Of a stretch of 5,186 bases of DNA, positions 1-5,186 are shown one piece after another. Position numbers and translations under genes: made by a program. The DNA comes from JACZSB01 sp965372015. Its GTDB lineage: Bacteria > Fidelibacterota > Marinisomatia > SCGC-AAA003-L08 > TS1B11. The notes beneath the pieces were generated by a model that saw only the letters and a list, made by a program, of their open reading frames with translations, was not told the origin of the DNA and searched no databases. The stretch lies in the NCBI GenBank assembly GCA_965372015.1, contig CBDVAP010000169.1, forward strand, positions 1-5,186. Reading direction: 5' to 3'. Each line of letters starts with the position of its first letter. Positions within the stretch are counted from its first letter, which is position 1.

Positions 1-1013
1 TGGGTTGTTTTCTATTTTTCTGGGCCATTAATATCGCGGTAATTCTGGCGGGCATCGAGAGCATCAAGTGGCTGGAGACCCTGGCCGCGCCGTTCCTGTT
101 GCTCATTGGCCTGGGGCTGCTGGTGTGGGCGGTGCAGGCCGGCGGCGGGTTTGCCGTCATCCTTTCGGATGCCACTGTGGCCCAGGTCCGGGGCGGCCTG
201 CCGGGAGACTTCAATTTCTGGGCGATTTTCTGGCCCAGCCTGACCGGCATGGTTGGCTTCTGGGCCACCCTATCGCTAAATATCCCCGACTTCACCCGTT
301 ATGCCCGTAGCCAACGCGATCAGATGCTGGGGCAACTGGTGGGGCTGCCCACCACCATGGCCCTGTTTTCGTTCATCGGCATTGCCGTAACCTGCGCTAC
401 CGTGGTCATATTCGGGGAGACTATCTGGGACCCGGTGGCGCTGCTGAGCCGCTTCCCCAGCAAACTGGTGGTGGCCTTCTCGCTGTTCGCCCTCACCGTG
501 GCCACCCTCTCCACCAACATCGCCGCCAATGTGGTATCACCGTCCAACGATTTCTCCAACCTGGCGCCACGTTACATCTCCTTCAAAAGGGGCGGCCTGA
601 TCACCGGCGTGATCGGTATCCTGATCTTCCCCTGGAAGCTGCTTAGCGATTTCAATCAGTACATCTTCACCTGGCTAGTGGGCTACAGCGGCCTGCTGGG
701 CTCCATCGCCGGGGTGATGATCGTCGATTACTATTTGTTGCGCCGGGGCCGGCTGAAAATCGATGCTCTGTACCTGCGCGACGGGGAGTATTCATTCGGC
801 GGCAGCGGTTTCAACTGGCGGGCGCTGGTGGCCGTCGGCCTGGGCATCTCCCTCAATGTGCCCGGGTTCCTGGCCCAGGCTTCGGGAGGGTCTATCACCG
901 TGGCGCCCTTTTTCAGCGGCCTGTATAATTATGCCTGGTTCGTCAGCCTGCTGGTAGCCGGACTGGCCCACTTCGCCCTGAATCGCCTGTTTCCCTGGGA
1001 CTCGGTAGATTAA
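1..1013 (+). CDS. NCS1-family nucleobase:cation symporter (pyrimidine/hydantoin/allantoin permease type), 5' truncated
   Basis: Inner-membrane permease of the nucleobase:cation symporter-1 family, in the APC/LeuT fold group (Mhp1 hydantoin and PucI allantoin permeases). The reading frame (codons from base 3) is open to the left edge, so the start lies outside; 336 residues are visible, against about 490 for a full member. Numbering visible residues, hydrophobic segments lie near 1-17, 27-53, 72-94, 109-139, 153-180, 198-214, 222-246, 272-290 and 308-330, fitting the later part of a 12-helix protein. Family signatures are the GFWATLSLNIPDFTRYA block (85-101), NIAANVVSPSNDFSNLAP (172-189), the PWK at 210-212 and VDYYLLRRG (241-249). 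The TTG at 99 is an internal leucine codon, not a start. The gene ends 29 nt before a dihydropyrimidinase gene, so the likely substrate is uracil/thymine or a dihydropyrimidine. Hydantoin or allantoin remains possible, since sequence alone does not fix specificity in this family. The family call is secure; the substrate is inferred from neighbours. Confidence 0.93.
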   Translation, partial: GCFLFFWAINIAVILAGIESIKWLETLAAPFLLLIGLGLLVWAVQAGGGFAVILSDATVAQVRGGLPGDFNFWAIFWPSLTGMVGFWATLSLNIPDFTRYARSQRDQMLGQLVGLPTTMALFSFIGIAVTCATVVIFGETIWDPVALLSRFPSKLVVAFSLFALTVATLSTNIAANVVSPSNDFSNLAPRYISFKRGGLITGVIGILIFPWKLLSDFNQYIFTWLVGYSGLLGSIAGVMIVDYYLLRRGRLKIDALYLRDGEYSFGGSGFNWRALVAVGLGISLNVPGFLAQASGGSITVAPFFSGLYNYAWFVSLLVAGLAHFALNRLFPWDSVD

Positions 1014-1042
1014 ATTATGCCGGCTATGATTGGGAGCACTCT

Positions 1043-2437
1043 ATGTCACTACTGGTAAAAAATGGACGCATCATTACCGCCGTGGACGATTACCGGGCCG
1101 ATATATTCGTTGAGCGGGATACGATCTCGCTCATTGGCCCCGACCTTAAGGTGGACGCTGACCAGGTGATCGATGCTAAAGGCAGGTACGTTTTCCCCGG
1201 GGGCATCGATCCCCACACTCATCTGGACATGCCGTTCGGCGGTACGGTGACTGCCGACAACTTTGAGACCGGGACGCGGGCAGCGGCCCACGGCGGGACC
1301 ACCACATTAATAGATTTCGCCATCCAGACCAAGGGCCACTCCGCCCTGGAAGGGCTGGACACCTGGCATAAAAAGGCCCAGGGAAACACCGCCATCGACT
1401 ACGGCTTTCATATGATCATCACCGACGTGGAGGGTGGCCGCCTCGATGAATTGCGCACTTTAGCCGACGAGGGAATTACCTCCTTTAAACTGTTTACAGC
1501 CTATCCCGGCGTGCTGTACGTGGATGACGGCACCCTTTATCGGGTCATGCGCCGGGCTGGCGAGGATGGCGCCCTGATCTGCATGCATGCCGAGAACGGT
1601 ATAGTGATCGATGAGCTCGTGAAGCTGGCCTTGGAGGAGGGCAAGACCGAGCCCAAATGGCACGCCCTGACCCGGCCCACGCTGATGGAGGCCGAGGCGG
1701 TCCAGCGGGTCACCGCCATCGCCCAGCAGGCCGAAGCCCCGGTGTATATCGTCCACCTGTCATCGGCGGATGCCCTGGAGCAGTTGGTGCTGGCCCGCAA
1801 TCGCGGTGTCCGGGCCTTCGCCGAAACCTGTCCCCAGTACCTGTTCCTGGACCATTCCCACTACGAGCAGAAAGGGTTCGAGGGGGCCAAGTACGTAATG
1901 TCGCCGCCGTTAAGGGAGAAATGGAATCAGGAAGCACTGTGGCGCGGGTTGCAATTTGGTGACCTGCAGGCCGTTTCCACCGACCATTGCTCTTTCCGCT
2001 TCAAGGACCAGAAAACCCTGGGGAAAGACAATTTCACCAAGATCCCCAACGGCGGGCCGGGCGTGGAAAATCGCCTGGCATTGGTTTACACGGGGGGTGT
2101 GGGCCAGGGGCGGATCAGCCTTAACAGGTTTGTGGAGTTGACCTCCACCGCCGCCGCTAAACTGTTCGGGTTGTTCCCGAGAAAAGGGACCATCGCCCCG
2201 GGCAGCGACGCCGACCTGGTGATTTTTAATCCCCGGCGCAAGGAAACCATCAGTGTGGACAACCCGGTCACCCACCACATGAACGTCGATTACAGCGCCT
2301 ACGAGGGTTTTGCAGTTGAGGGGTTCCCGGAGACCGTTATTTCCCGGGGGAAAATAATCGTCCAGGATTGCGAGTACGTTGGTAAAAGAGGGGACGGCCA
2401 ATATTTAAAGCGGGACTACTTTTCGGGGCTGGATTAG
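1043..2437 (+). CDS. hydA: Dihydropyrimidinase (D-hydantoinase family)
   Basis: Cytoplasmic cyclic amidohydrolase that opens dihydrouracil/dihydrothymine to N-carbamoyl-beta-alanine/N-carbamoyl-3-aminoisobutyrate, the second step of reductive pyrimidine degradation. The 464-residue length is normal for the family. All expected binuclear-metal ligands are present: His58 and His60 in GIDPHTHLDMPFGG (54-67), Lys149 in SFKLF (the lysine that is carboxylated in the family), His182 in MHAENG, His238 in VHLSS and Asp314 in STDHCSF. Probable substrate contacts are Tyr154, Ser287 (MSPPLR) and Asn336 (NGGPG). The C-terminal region has the usual KGTIAPGSDADLVIFNP block (381-397). The ATG follows a GGGAG at 1032-1036 with 6 nt spacing. 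It sits 29 nt after the permease and 56 nt before the beta-ureidopropionase. D-hydantoinases share this fold and these residues, but the neighbouring beta-ureidopropionase and preT genes favour dihydropyrimidine as the physiological substrate. No truncation or missing residue is seen. Confidence 0.95.
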   Translation: MSLLVKNGRIITAVDDYRADIFVERDTISLIGPDLKVDADQVIDAKGRYVFPGGIDPHTHLDMPFGGTVTADNFETGTRAAAHGGTTTLIDFAIQTKGHSALEGLDTWHKKAQGNTAIDYGFHMIITDVEGGRLDELRTLADEGITSFKLFTAYPGVLYVDDGTLYRVMRRAGEDGALICMHAENGIVIDELVKLALEEGKTEPKWHALTRPTLMEAEAVQRVTAIAQQAEAPVYIVHLSSADALEQLVLARNRGVRAFAETCPQYLFLDHSHYEQKGFEGAKYVMSPPLREKWNQEALWRGLQFGDLQAVSTDHCSFRFKDQKTLGKDNFTKIPNGGPGVENRLALVYTGGVGQGRISLNRFVELTSTAAAKLFGLFPRKGTIAPGSDADLVIFNPRRKETISVDNPVTHHMNVDYSAYEGFAVEGFPETVISRGKIIVQDCEYVGKRGDGQYLKRDYFSGLD

Positions 2438-2452
2438 TCTACCGGCTGATCC

Positions 2453-2469
2453 GCTCCGCTGGCCGGAGC
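2453..2469 (+). other. Short GC-rich inverted repeat (RNA hairpin candidate) in the spacer
   Basis: GCTCCG (2453-2458) and CGGAGC (2464-2469) are perfect reverse complements around a 5-nt loop, between the dihydropyrimidinase stop and the next start. A competing pairing, CCGGC (2442-2446) with GCCGG (2462-2466), overlaps it. No T tract follows: the next bases are CACTATATAAG and then the Shine-Dalgarno, so this is not a canonical rho-independent terminator. It could be an mRNA-stabilising or processing hairpin, or chance in GC-rich DNA. Confidence 0.35.
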
Positions 2470-2481
2470 CACTATATAAGC

Positions 2482-2487
2482 AGGGAG
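2482..2487 (+). promoter_or_regulatory. Shine-Dalgarno that decides the beta-ureidopropionase start
   Basis: AGGGAG lies 6 nt before ATG 2494 but only 3 nt before the in-frame TTG at 2491. The spacing and the stronger start codon both favour ATG 2494. Bacterial homologues, as I recall them, also begin at MPRIVKSGLIQMS. Confidence 0.8.
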
Positions 2488-2493
2488 TAATTG

Positions 2494-3360
2494 ATGCCTA
2501 GAATTGTCAAATCGGGCCTGATCCAGATGAGCGTGCCTCTGTCCGAGGGTGACGGCACTATCGCTGAAATCAAAGCGGCCATGATCAAAAAGCATATCCC
2601 CTTTATCGAGGAGGCTGCCAAACAGGGGGTACAGATACTGTGTCTCCAGGAGATATTCAGCACGCCCTATTTTTGCCCCGGCCAGGACAGTGATTGGTAT
2701 GCCTCGGCCGAATCGATCCCGGGGCCCACGGTGGAGTTGATGCAGGAGTTGGCCCGCAAGCATCAAATGGTGATGATCGTGCCCATCTACGAAAAGGAAC
2801 AGCCGGGTGTGCTGTATAATACGGCCGCGGTGATCGATGCCGACGGCACACTGCTGGGCAAATACCGCAAACATCACATTCCCCATACCTCGGGCTTCTG
2901 GGAGAAGTTCTTCTTCCGCCCGGGGAACCTGGGCTATCCCGTGTTCGAGACCCGCTACGCCAAGGTGGGGGTCTACATCTGCTACGATCGCCACTTCCCC
3001 GAAGGCGCTCGGGCGCTGGGCCTCAACGGGGCCGAAATCGTGTATAATCCGTCTGCTACGGTAGCGGGATTATCCCAATACCTCTGGAAATTGGAGCAGC
3101 CCGCCCACGCCGTGGCCAATGGCTACTTCATGGGGTGCATTAACCGGGTGGGGACCGAAAAGCCCTGGGACCTGGGCAAATTCTACGGTAGTTCTTATTT
3201 CGTCGATCCCAGGGGACAATTCCTGGCCACCGCTTCGGAGGACCAGGACGAACTATTGGTGGCCGAACTCGATCTGGATATGATCGATGAGGTCAGATCG
3301 GTCTGGCAGTTCTACCGGGATCGCCGGCCCGAGTCCTATGGGCCGCTGACAGCGCCATGA
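2494..3360 (+). CDS. Beta-ureidopropionase (N-carbamoyl-beta-alanine amidohydrolase), nitrilase superfamily
   Basis: Cytoplasmic C-N hydrolase converting N-carbamoyl-beta-alanine (or N-carbamoyl-3-aminoisobutyrate) to beta-alanine (or 3-aminoisobutyrate), CO2 and ammonia, the third step of reductive pyrimidine catabolism. It has 288 residues from ATG 2494, a typical length for bacterial members, which lack the N-terminal extension of the animal enzyme. The nitrilase triad is visible: Glu53 in LQEIF, Lys126 in KYRKHHIPH and Cys163 in GVYICYDRHFPEG. Glu137 in GFWEKFFF lies 11 residues after the lysine and the cysteine 37 after it, the same spacings I recall for the human enzyme (Lys196, Glu207, Cys233). 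The stretches GLSQYLWKLEQPAHAVANGY (192-211) and GSSYFVDPRG (232-241) are typical of this subfamily. It lies between dihydropyrimidinase and a beta-alanine-type aminotransferase, which fits the assignment. N-carbamoylputrescine amidase and N-carbamoyl-D-amino-acid hydrolase are related alternatives, less likely given the neighbours. Confidence 0.94.
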   Translation: MPRIVKSGLIQMSVPLSEGDGTIAEIKAAMIKKHIPFIEEAAKQGVQILCLQEIFSTPYFCPGQDSDWYASAESIPGPTVELMQELARKHQMVMIVPIYEKEQPGVLYNTAAVIDADGTLLGKYRKHHIPHTSGFWEKFFFRPGNLGYPVFETRYAKVGVYICYDRHFPEGARALGLNGAEIVYNPSATVAGLSQYLWKLEQPAHAVANGYFMGCINRVGTEKPWDLGKFYGSSYFVDPRGQFLATASEDQDELLVAELDLDMIDEVRSVWQFYRDRRPESYGPLTAP

Positions 3361-3384
3361 TCCCATCACGTATAGTCGACCTAC

Positions 3385-3389
3385 AGGAG
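3385..3389 (+). promoter_or_regulatory. Shine-Dalgarno selecting the second of two overlapping ATGs
   Basis: AGGAG sits 7 nt before ATG 3397, the start of the aminotransferase, and only 3 nt before another ATG at 3393. The 3393 ATG is out of frame and reads Met-Asp-Glu-stop (TAG at 3402-3404), so 3397 is the productive start. Confidence 0.8.
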
Positions 3390-3396
3390 TATATGG

Positions 3397-4692
3397 ATGA
3401 ATAGCGAAGCCGTTCGCCGGAAGCACCGTAAGTACCTTTTCCCGGCCGTCAAGAACTACTACCAGGTGCCGCTGGTGATCGTTGAGGGCCGGGGGGCGCG
3501 CGTCACCGACTTGGACGGTCGTACCTATCTCGATTTCTTCGGCGGTATCCTGACTGTATCGGTGGGCCACGCCAACCGGGATGTGAACCAGGCGATTACG
3601 GCCCAGGTGGAAAAACTTAGCCACATCTCCACACTTTATCCCACCCTGCCGATTGTGGAACTGGCCGAGAAGCTGGCGAAACTGACGCCCGGTAAACTGG
3701 AAAAGTGCTTCTTCACCGCCTCGGGTACCGAAGCCGATGAAACCGCCGTCATGATGGCGCAGATTTTCACAGGCAACCCCGAGCTGATCGCCCTGCGCCA
3801 CGGCTATGCGGGCCGGTCGCTGCTGGCCCAATCGTTGACCGCCCATAGCGCCTGGCGGGCCATGTCCACCCAGGTGCCGGCCATCAAGCACGCTCTGGCC
3901 CCCTACTGCTACCGGTGCCCCATGGGGCAGACCTATCCCGATTGCGGCCTGTCCTGTGCCCGGGACGTAGAGGAATTGATCCAGACCACCACTACCGGCC
4001 AGGTAGCGGGCGTGCTGGTGGAGCCGATTCAGGGGGTGGGCGGTTTCATCACGCCGCCCAAGGAATATTTTGAGATCGTGGCGGAGATCGTTCGCAAATA
4101 TGGCGGCATCTTCATCTCCGACGAGGTGCAGACCGGTTTCGGGCGGACGGGTAAGATGTGGGGTATTGAGCAGTACGGCGTGGAGCCTGACATGATCACC
4201 GTTGCCAAGGGGATCGCCAACGGTCTACCTCTGGGGGCGGTAATCACGACGACAAAGATCGCCGATTCGCTCACCAAGAACTCCATCTCCACTTTCGGCG
4301 GCAACCCGGTGAGCTGCGCCGCCGCCAACGCCACTATCGGCGTGATCCTGCGGGACAAACTGGCGGATAATGCCCAGGCCATGGGCGCGGTCCTGCGGGC
4401 GGGCCTGGTGGGTCTCCAGCAGCAGTATCCTAAGGTGATCGGCGAGGCGCGGGGCATGGGGCTCATGCAGGCCATCGAGCTGGTTGTGGACGAGACTGCC
4501 GGGGATCGCACTCCGAATCCCGAAGCCGCGAACCAGTTGATGGAACAGGCCAGGGAGCGGGGGCTGCTGCTGGGCCGGGGGGGACTGCACGGAAACACTA
4601 TGAGAATAGCGCCGGCGCTTAATATCACCCATGACGAGGTGCAGGAAGCCGTCGGCATCCTGGGTGAGTCATTCGCGGCCATGGGAGTCTGA
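3397..4692 (+). CDS. Class III PLP-dependent aminotransferase, probably beta-alanine/3-aminoisobutyrate aminotransferase (AGXT2-like)
   Basis: Cytoplasmic fold-type I transaminase. In this operon it most likely removes the amino group from beta-alanine (giving malonate semialdehyde) or 3-aminoisobutyrate; the acceptor (pyruvate, glyoxylate or 2-oxoglutarate) cannot be told from sequence. The 431-residue length is normal. Visible parts are DLDGRTYLDFFGGI near the N-terminus (38-51), the phosphate-binding SGTEADETA (109-117), EPIQGVGGF (209-217), Asp242 in SDEVQTGFGRTG (pairs with the pyridine nitrogen in the family), the Schiff-base Lys271 in VAKGIANGLPLG and Thr299 in STFGGNP (expected phosphate contact). 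An unusual cysteine-rich stretch at 168-188 has Cys171, 174, 183 and 187 (CxxC-x8-CxxxC), just before the GVLVEP strand. It starts 36 nt after the ureidopropionase gene and ends 33 nt before preT. 4-aminobutyrate and alanine-glyoxylate aminotransferases share the motifs and are alternatives. The family is certain; the substrate is inferred from context. Confidence 0.9.
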   Translation: MNSEAVRRKHRKYLFPAVKNYYQVPLVIVEGRGARVTDLDGRTYLDFFGGILTVSVGHANRDVNQAITAQVEKLSHISTLYPTLPIVELAEKLAKLTPGKLEKCFFTASGTEADETAVMMAQIFTGNPELIALRHGYAGRSLLAQSLTAHSAWRAMSTQVPAIKHALAPYCYRCPMGQTYPDCGLSCARDVEELIQTTTTGQVAGVLVEPIQGVGGFITPPKEYFEIVAEIVRKYGGIFISDEVQTGFGRTGKMWGIEQYGVEPDMITVAKGIANGLPLGAVITTTKIADSLTKNSISTFGGNPVSCAAANATIGVILRDKLADNAQAMGAVLRAGLVGLQQQYPKVIGEARGMGLMQAIELVVDETAGDRTPNPEAANQLMEQARERGLLLGRGGLHGNTMRIAPALNITHDEVQEAVGILGESFAAMGV

Positions 4693-4703
4693 GGCGGTGT
4701 TGT

Positions 4704-4726
4704 TAGCCGTCACAAGGGAACGGTTA
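4704..4726 (+). other. Inverted repeat placing the preT Shine-Dalgarno in a hairpin loop
   Basis: TTAGCCGT... (4704-4710 used) pairs with ACGGTTA (4720-4726) as a 7-bp stem with one G-U pair. The 9-nt loop 4711-4719 (CACAAGGGA) carries most of the AAGGGA Shine-Dalgarno. The A of the preT ATG closes the stem base. The structure was found by hand pairing; no folding energy was computed, so it may be chance. Confidence 0.3.
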
Positions 4727-5186
4727 TGAGTGCTGAGCAGGCAGGCTGGAAATCATTGCCCGAGCACAGGGCGGAATTGCAGTTTTCCGACGCTAAACCG
4801 GCCTATAGCGCCTCCGAAGCAGTTATCGAAGCCAACCGCTGCCTGTTTTGCTACGACGCACCCTGCATCAAGGCCTGTCCCGCCGGCATCGACATCCCGG
4901 CCTTCATCAAGAAGATTGCCACCGGCAATATCCAGGGTAGTGCCAAGGCCATTTTCAAAGCCAACATGCTGGGCGCCTCCACCGCTCGGGTCTGCCCCGT
5001 GGATGTGCTCTGCGTGGGGGCCTGTGTCCTTAACGACCTCAATCATCAACCGATCCGGATCGGGCGATTGCAGCGTTATGCCACGGCTGAAGCGTTGGCA
5101 GCGGAGCGTCGTGCCGGCTGGGAATTATTCACCCCCCAGGCGGCCAACGGCAAGCGGGTCGCGCTGGTGGGCGCCGGGCCGGCTTC
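4726..5186 (+). CDS. preT: NAD-dependent dihydropyrimidine dehydrogenase subunit PreT (Fe-S/FAD), 3' truncated
   Basis: N-terminal 153 residues of the electron-input subunit of dihydropyrimidine dehydrogenase, which passes electrons from NAD(P)H through FAD and Fe-S clusters to the FMN subunit PreA to reduce uracil/thymine. ATG 4726 follows AAGGGA (4714/4715-4720) at good spacing; the frame stays open to the right edge. An N-terminal helical di-cluster domain carries Cys39, 42, 47, 51 (RCLFCYDAPCIKACP) and Cys90, 96, 100 (RVCPVDVLCVGAC). With Gln116 in IGRLQRYA these match, at a constant offset of 40, the eight cluster ligands I recall for mammalian DPD (79, 82, 87, 91, 130, 136, 140 and Gln156). 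The last residues, KRVALVGAGPA (143-153), begin the GxGxxG FAD-binding fold. Whether the gene ends as a roughly 410-450 residue PreT or continues as a fused PreT-PreA protein cannot be seen. Glutamate synthase small subunits share the architecture, but the operon context strongly favours PreT. Confidence 0.93.
   Translation, partial: MSAEQAGWKSLPEHRAELQFSDAKPAYSASEAVIEANRCLFCYDAPCIKACPAGIDIPAFIKKIATGNIQGSAKAIFKANMLGASTARVCPVDVLCVGACVLNDLNHQPIRIGRLQRYATAEALAAERRAGWELFTPQAANGKRVALVGAGPA

Noticed and set aside
99..101. TTG as a start codon for the permease
   Set aside because: The conserved NCS1 sequence continues upstream in the same frame to the window edge, so this is an internal leucine.
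1014..1042. GCCGGC palindrome at 1019-1024 as an operator or terminator
   Set aside because: A 6-base palindrome is expected by chance in GC-rich DNA; no longer symmetry and no T tract.
1910..2401. 163-codon minus-strand ORF
   Set aside because: Antisense to the C-terminal half of dihydropyrimidinase, with no domain or convincing start signal.
2473..2480. TATATAAG as a -10 promoter box before beta-ureidopropionase
   Set aside because: No recognisable -35 at the right distance (the region near 2450-2456 reads TCCGCTC-like), and the spacer is short within an apparent operon.
2491..2493. TTG start for beta-ureidopropionase
   Set aside because: Only 3 nt from the Shine-Dalgarno and immediately followed by an ATG with proper spacing.
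2815..2820. TATAAT matches (also at 924-929 and 3043-3048)
   Set aside because: All three lie inside coding sequence encoding Tyr-Asn, without a -35 partner.
2434..2994. 186-codon minus-strand ORF
   Set aside because: It lies antisense to the strongly conserved beta-ureidopropionase, has no recognisable motif and is a normal product of GC-rich codon usage.
3253..3891. 212-codon minus-strand ORF spanning the ureidopropionase/aminotransferase junction
   Set aside because: Histidine- and glycine-rich composition typical of an antisense shadow; it overlaps two well-supported genes and resembles no family I know.
4029..4682. 217-codon minus-strand ORF
   Set aside because: Serine/proline-rich low-complexity translation, antisense to the PLP-binding half of the aminotransferase; no plausible protein.

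Overview
The window is a bacterial, GC-rich (roughly 60% by eye) stretch of one densely packed, all-plus-strand operon for the reductive breakdown of pyrimidines (uracil and thymine). It holds five genes and both end genes are cut by the window edges. I cannot assign a genus. Short spacers (29 to 56 nt), a purine-rich Shine-Dalgarno before each visible start and no introns all indicate a bacterium. Nothing marks the stretch as foreign: there are no mobile elements, tRNAs, rRNAs or CRISPR repeats.

Layout from left to right: (1) the C-terminal two thirds of an NCS1-family nucleobase/hydantoin-type permease (1-1013); (2) a complete dihydropyrimidinase/hydantoinase with all metal ligands (1043-2437); (3) a complete nitrilase-superfamily beta-ureidopropionase (2494-3360); (4) a complete class III PLP aminotransferase, probably acting on beta-alanine/3-aminoisobutyrate, with an unusual four-cysteine insert (3397-4692); (5) the N-terminal 153 residues of a PreT-type Fe-S/FAD subunit of dihydropyrimidine dehydrogenase (4726 to the right edge).

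Together they spell out the pathway. The permease brings in the base. PreT, with a PreA partner expected just downstream, reduces uracil to dihydrouracil. Dihydropyrimidinase opens the ring to N-carbamoyl-beta-alanine. Beta-ureidopropionase releases beta-alanine, CO2 and ammonia. The aminotransferase converts beta-alanine to malonate semialdehyde (or 3-aminoisobutyrate to methylmalonate semialdehyde). The gene order does not follow the reaction order, because the first enzyme is encoded last.

This is a known pathway, not an undescribed system. The points worth a second look are the CxxC-x8-CxxxC motif in the aminotransferase, the conserved glutamine that should ligate an Fe-S cluster in PreT, and two small inverted repeats in the spacers, one of which would put the preT Shine-Dalgarno in a hairpin loop. 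No promoter, operator or rho-independent terminator was found. The operon promoter presumably lies left of the window.
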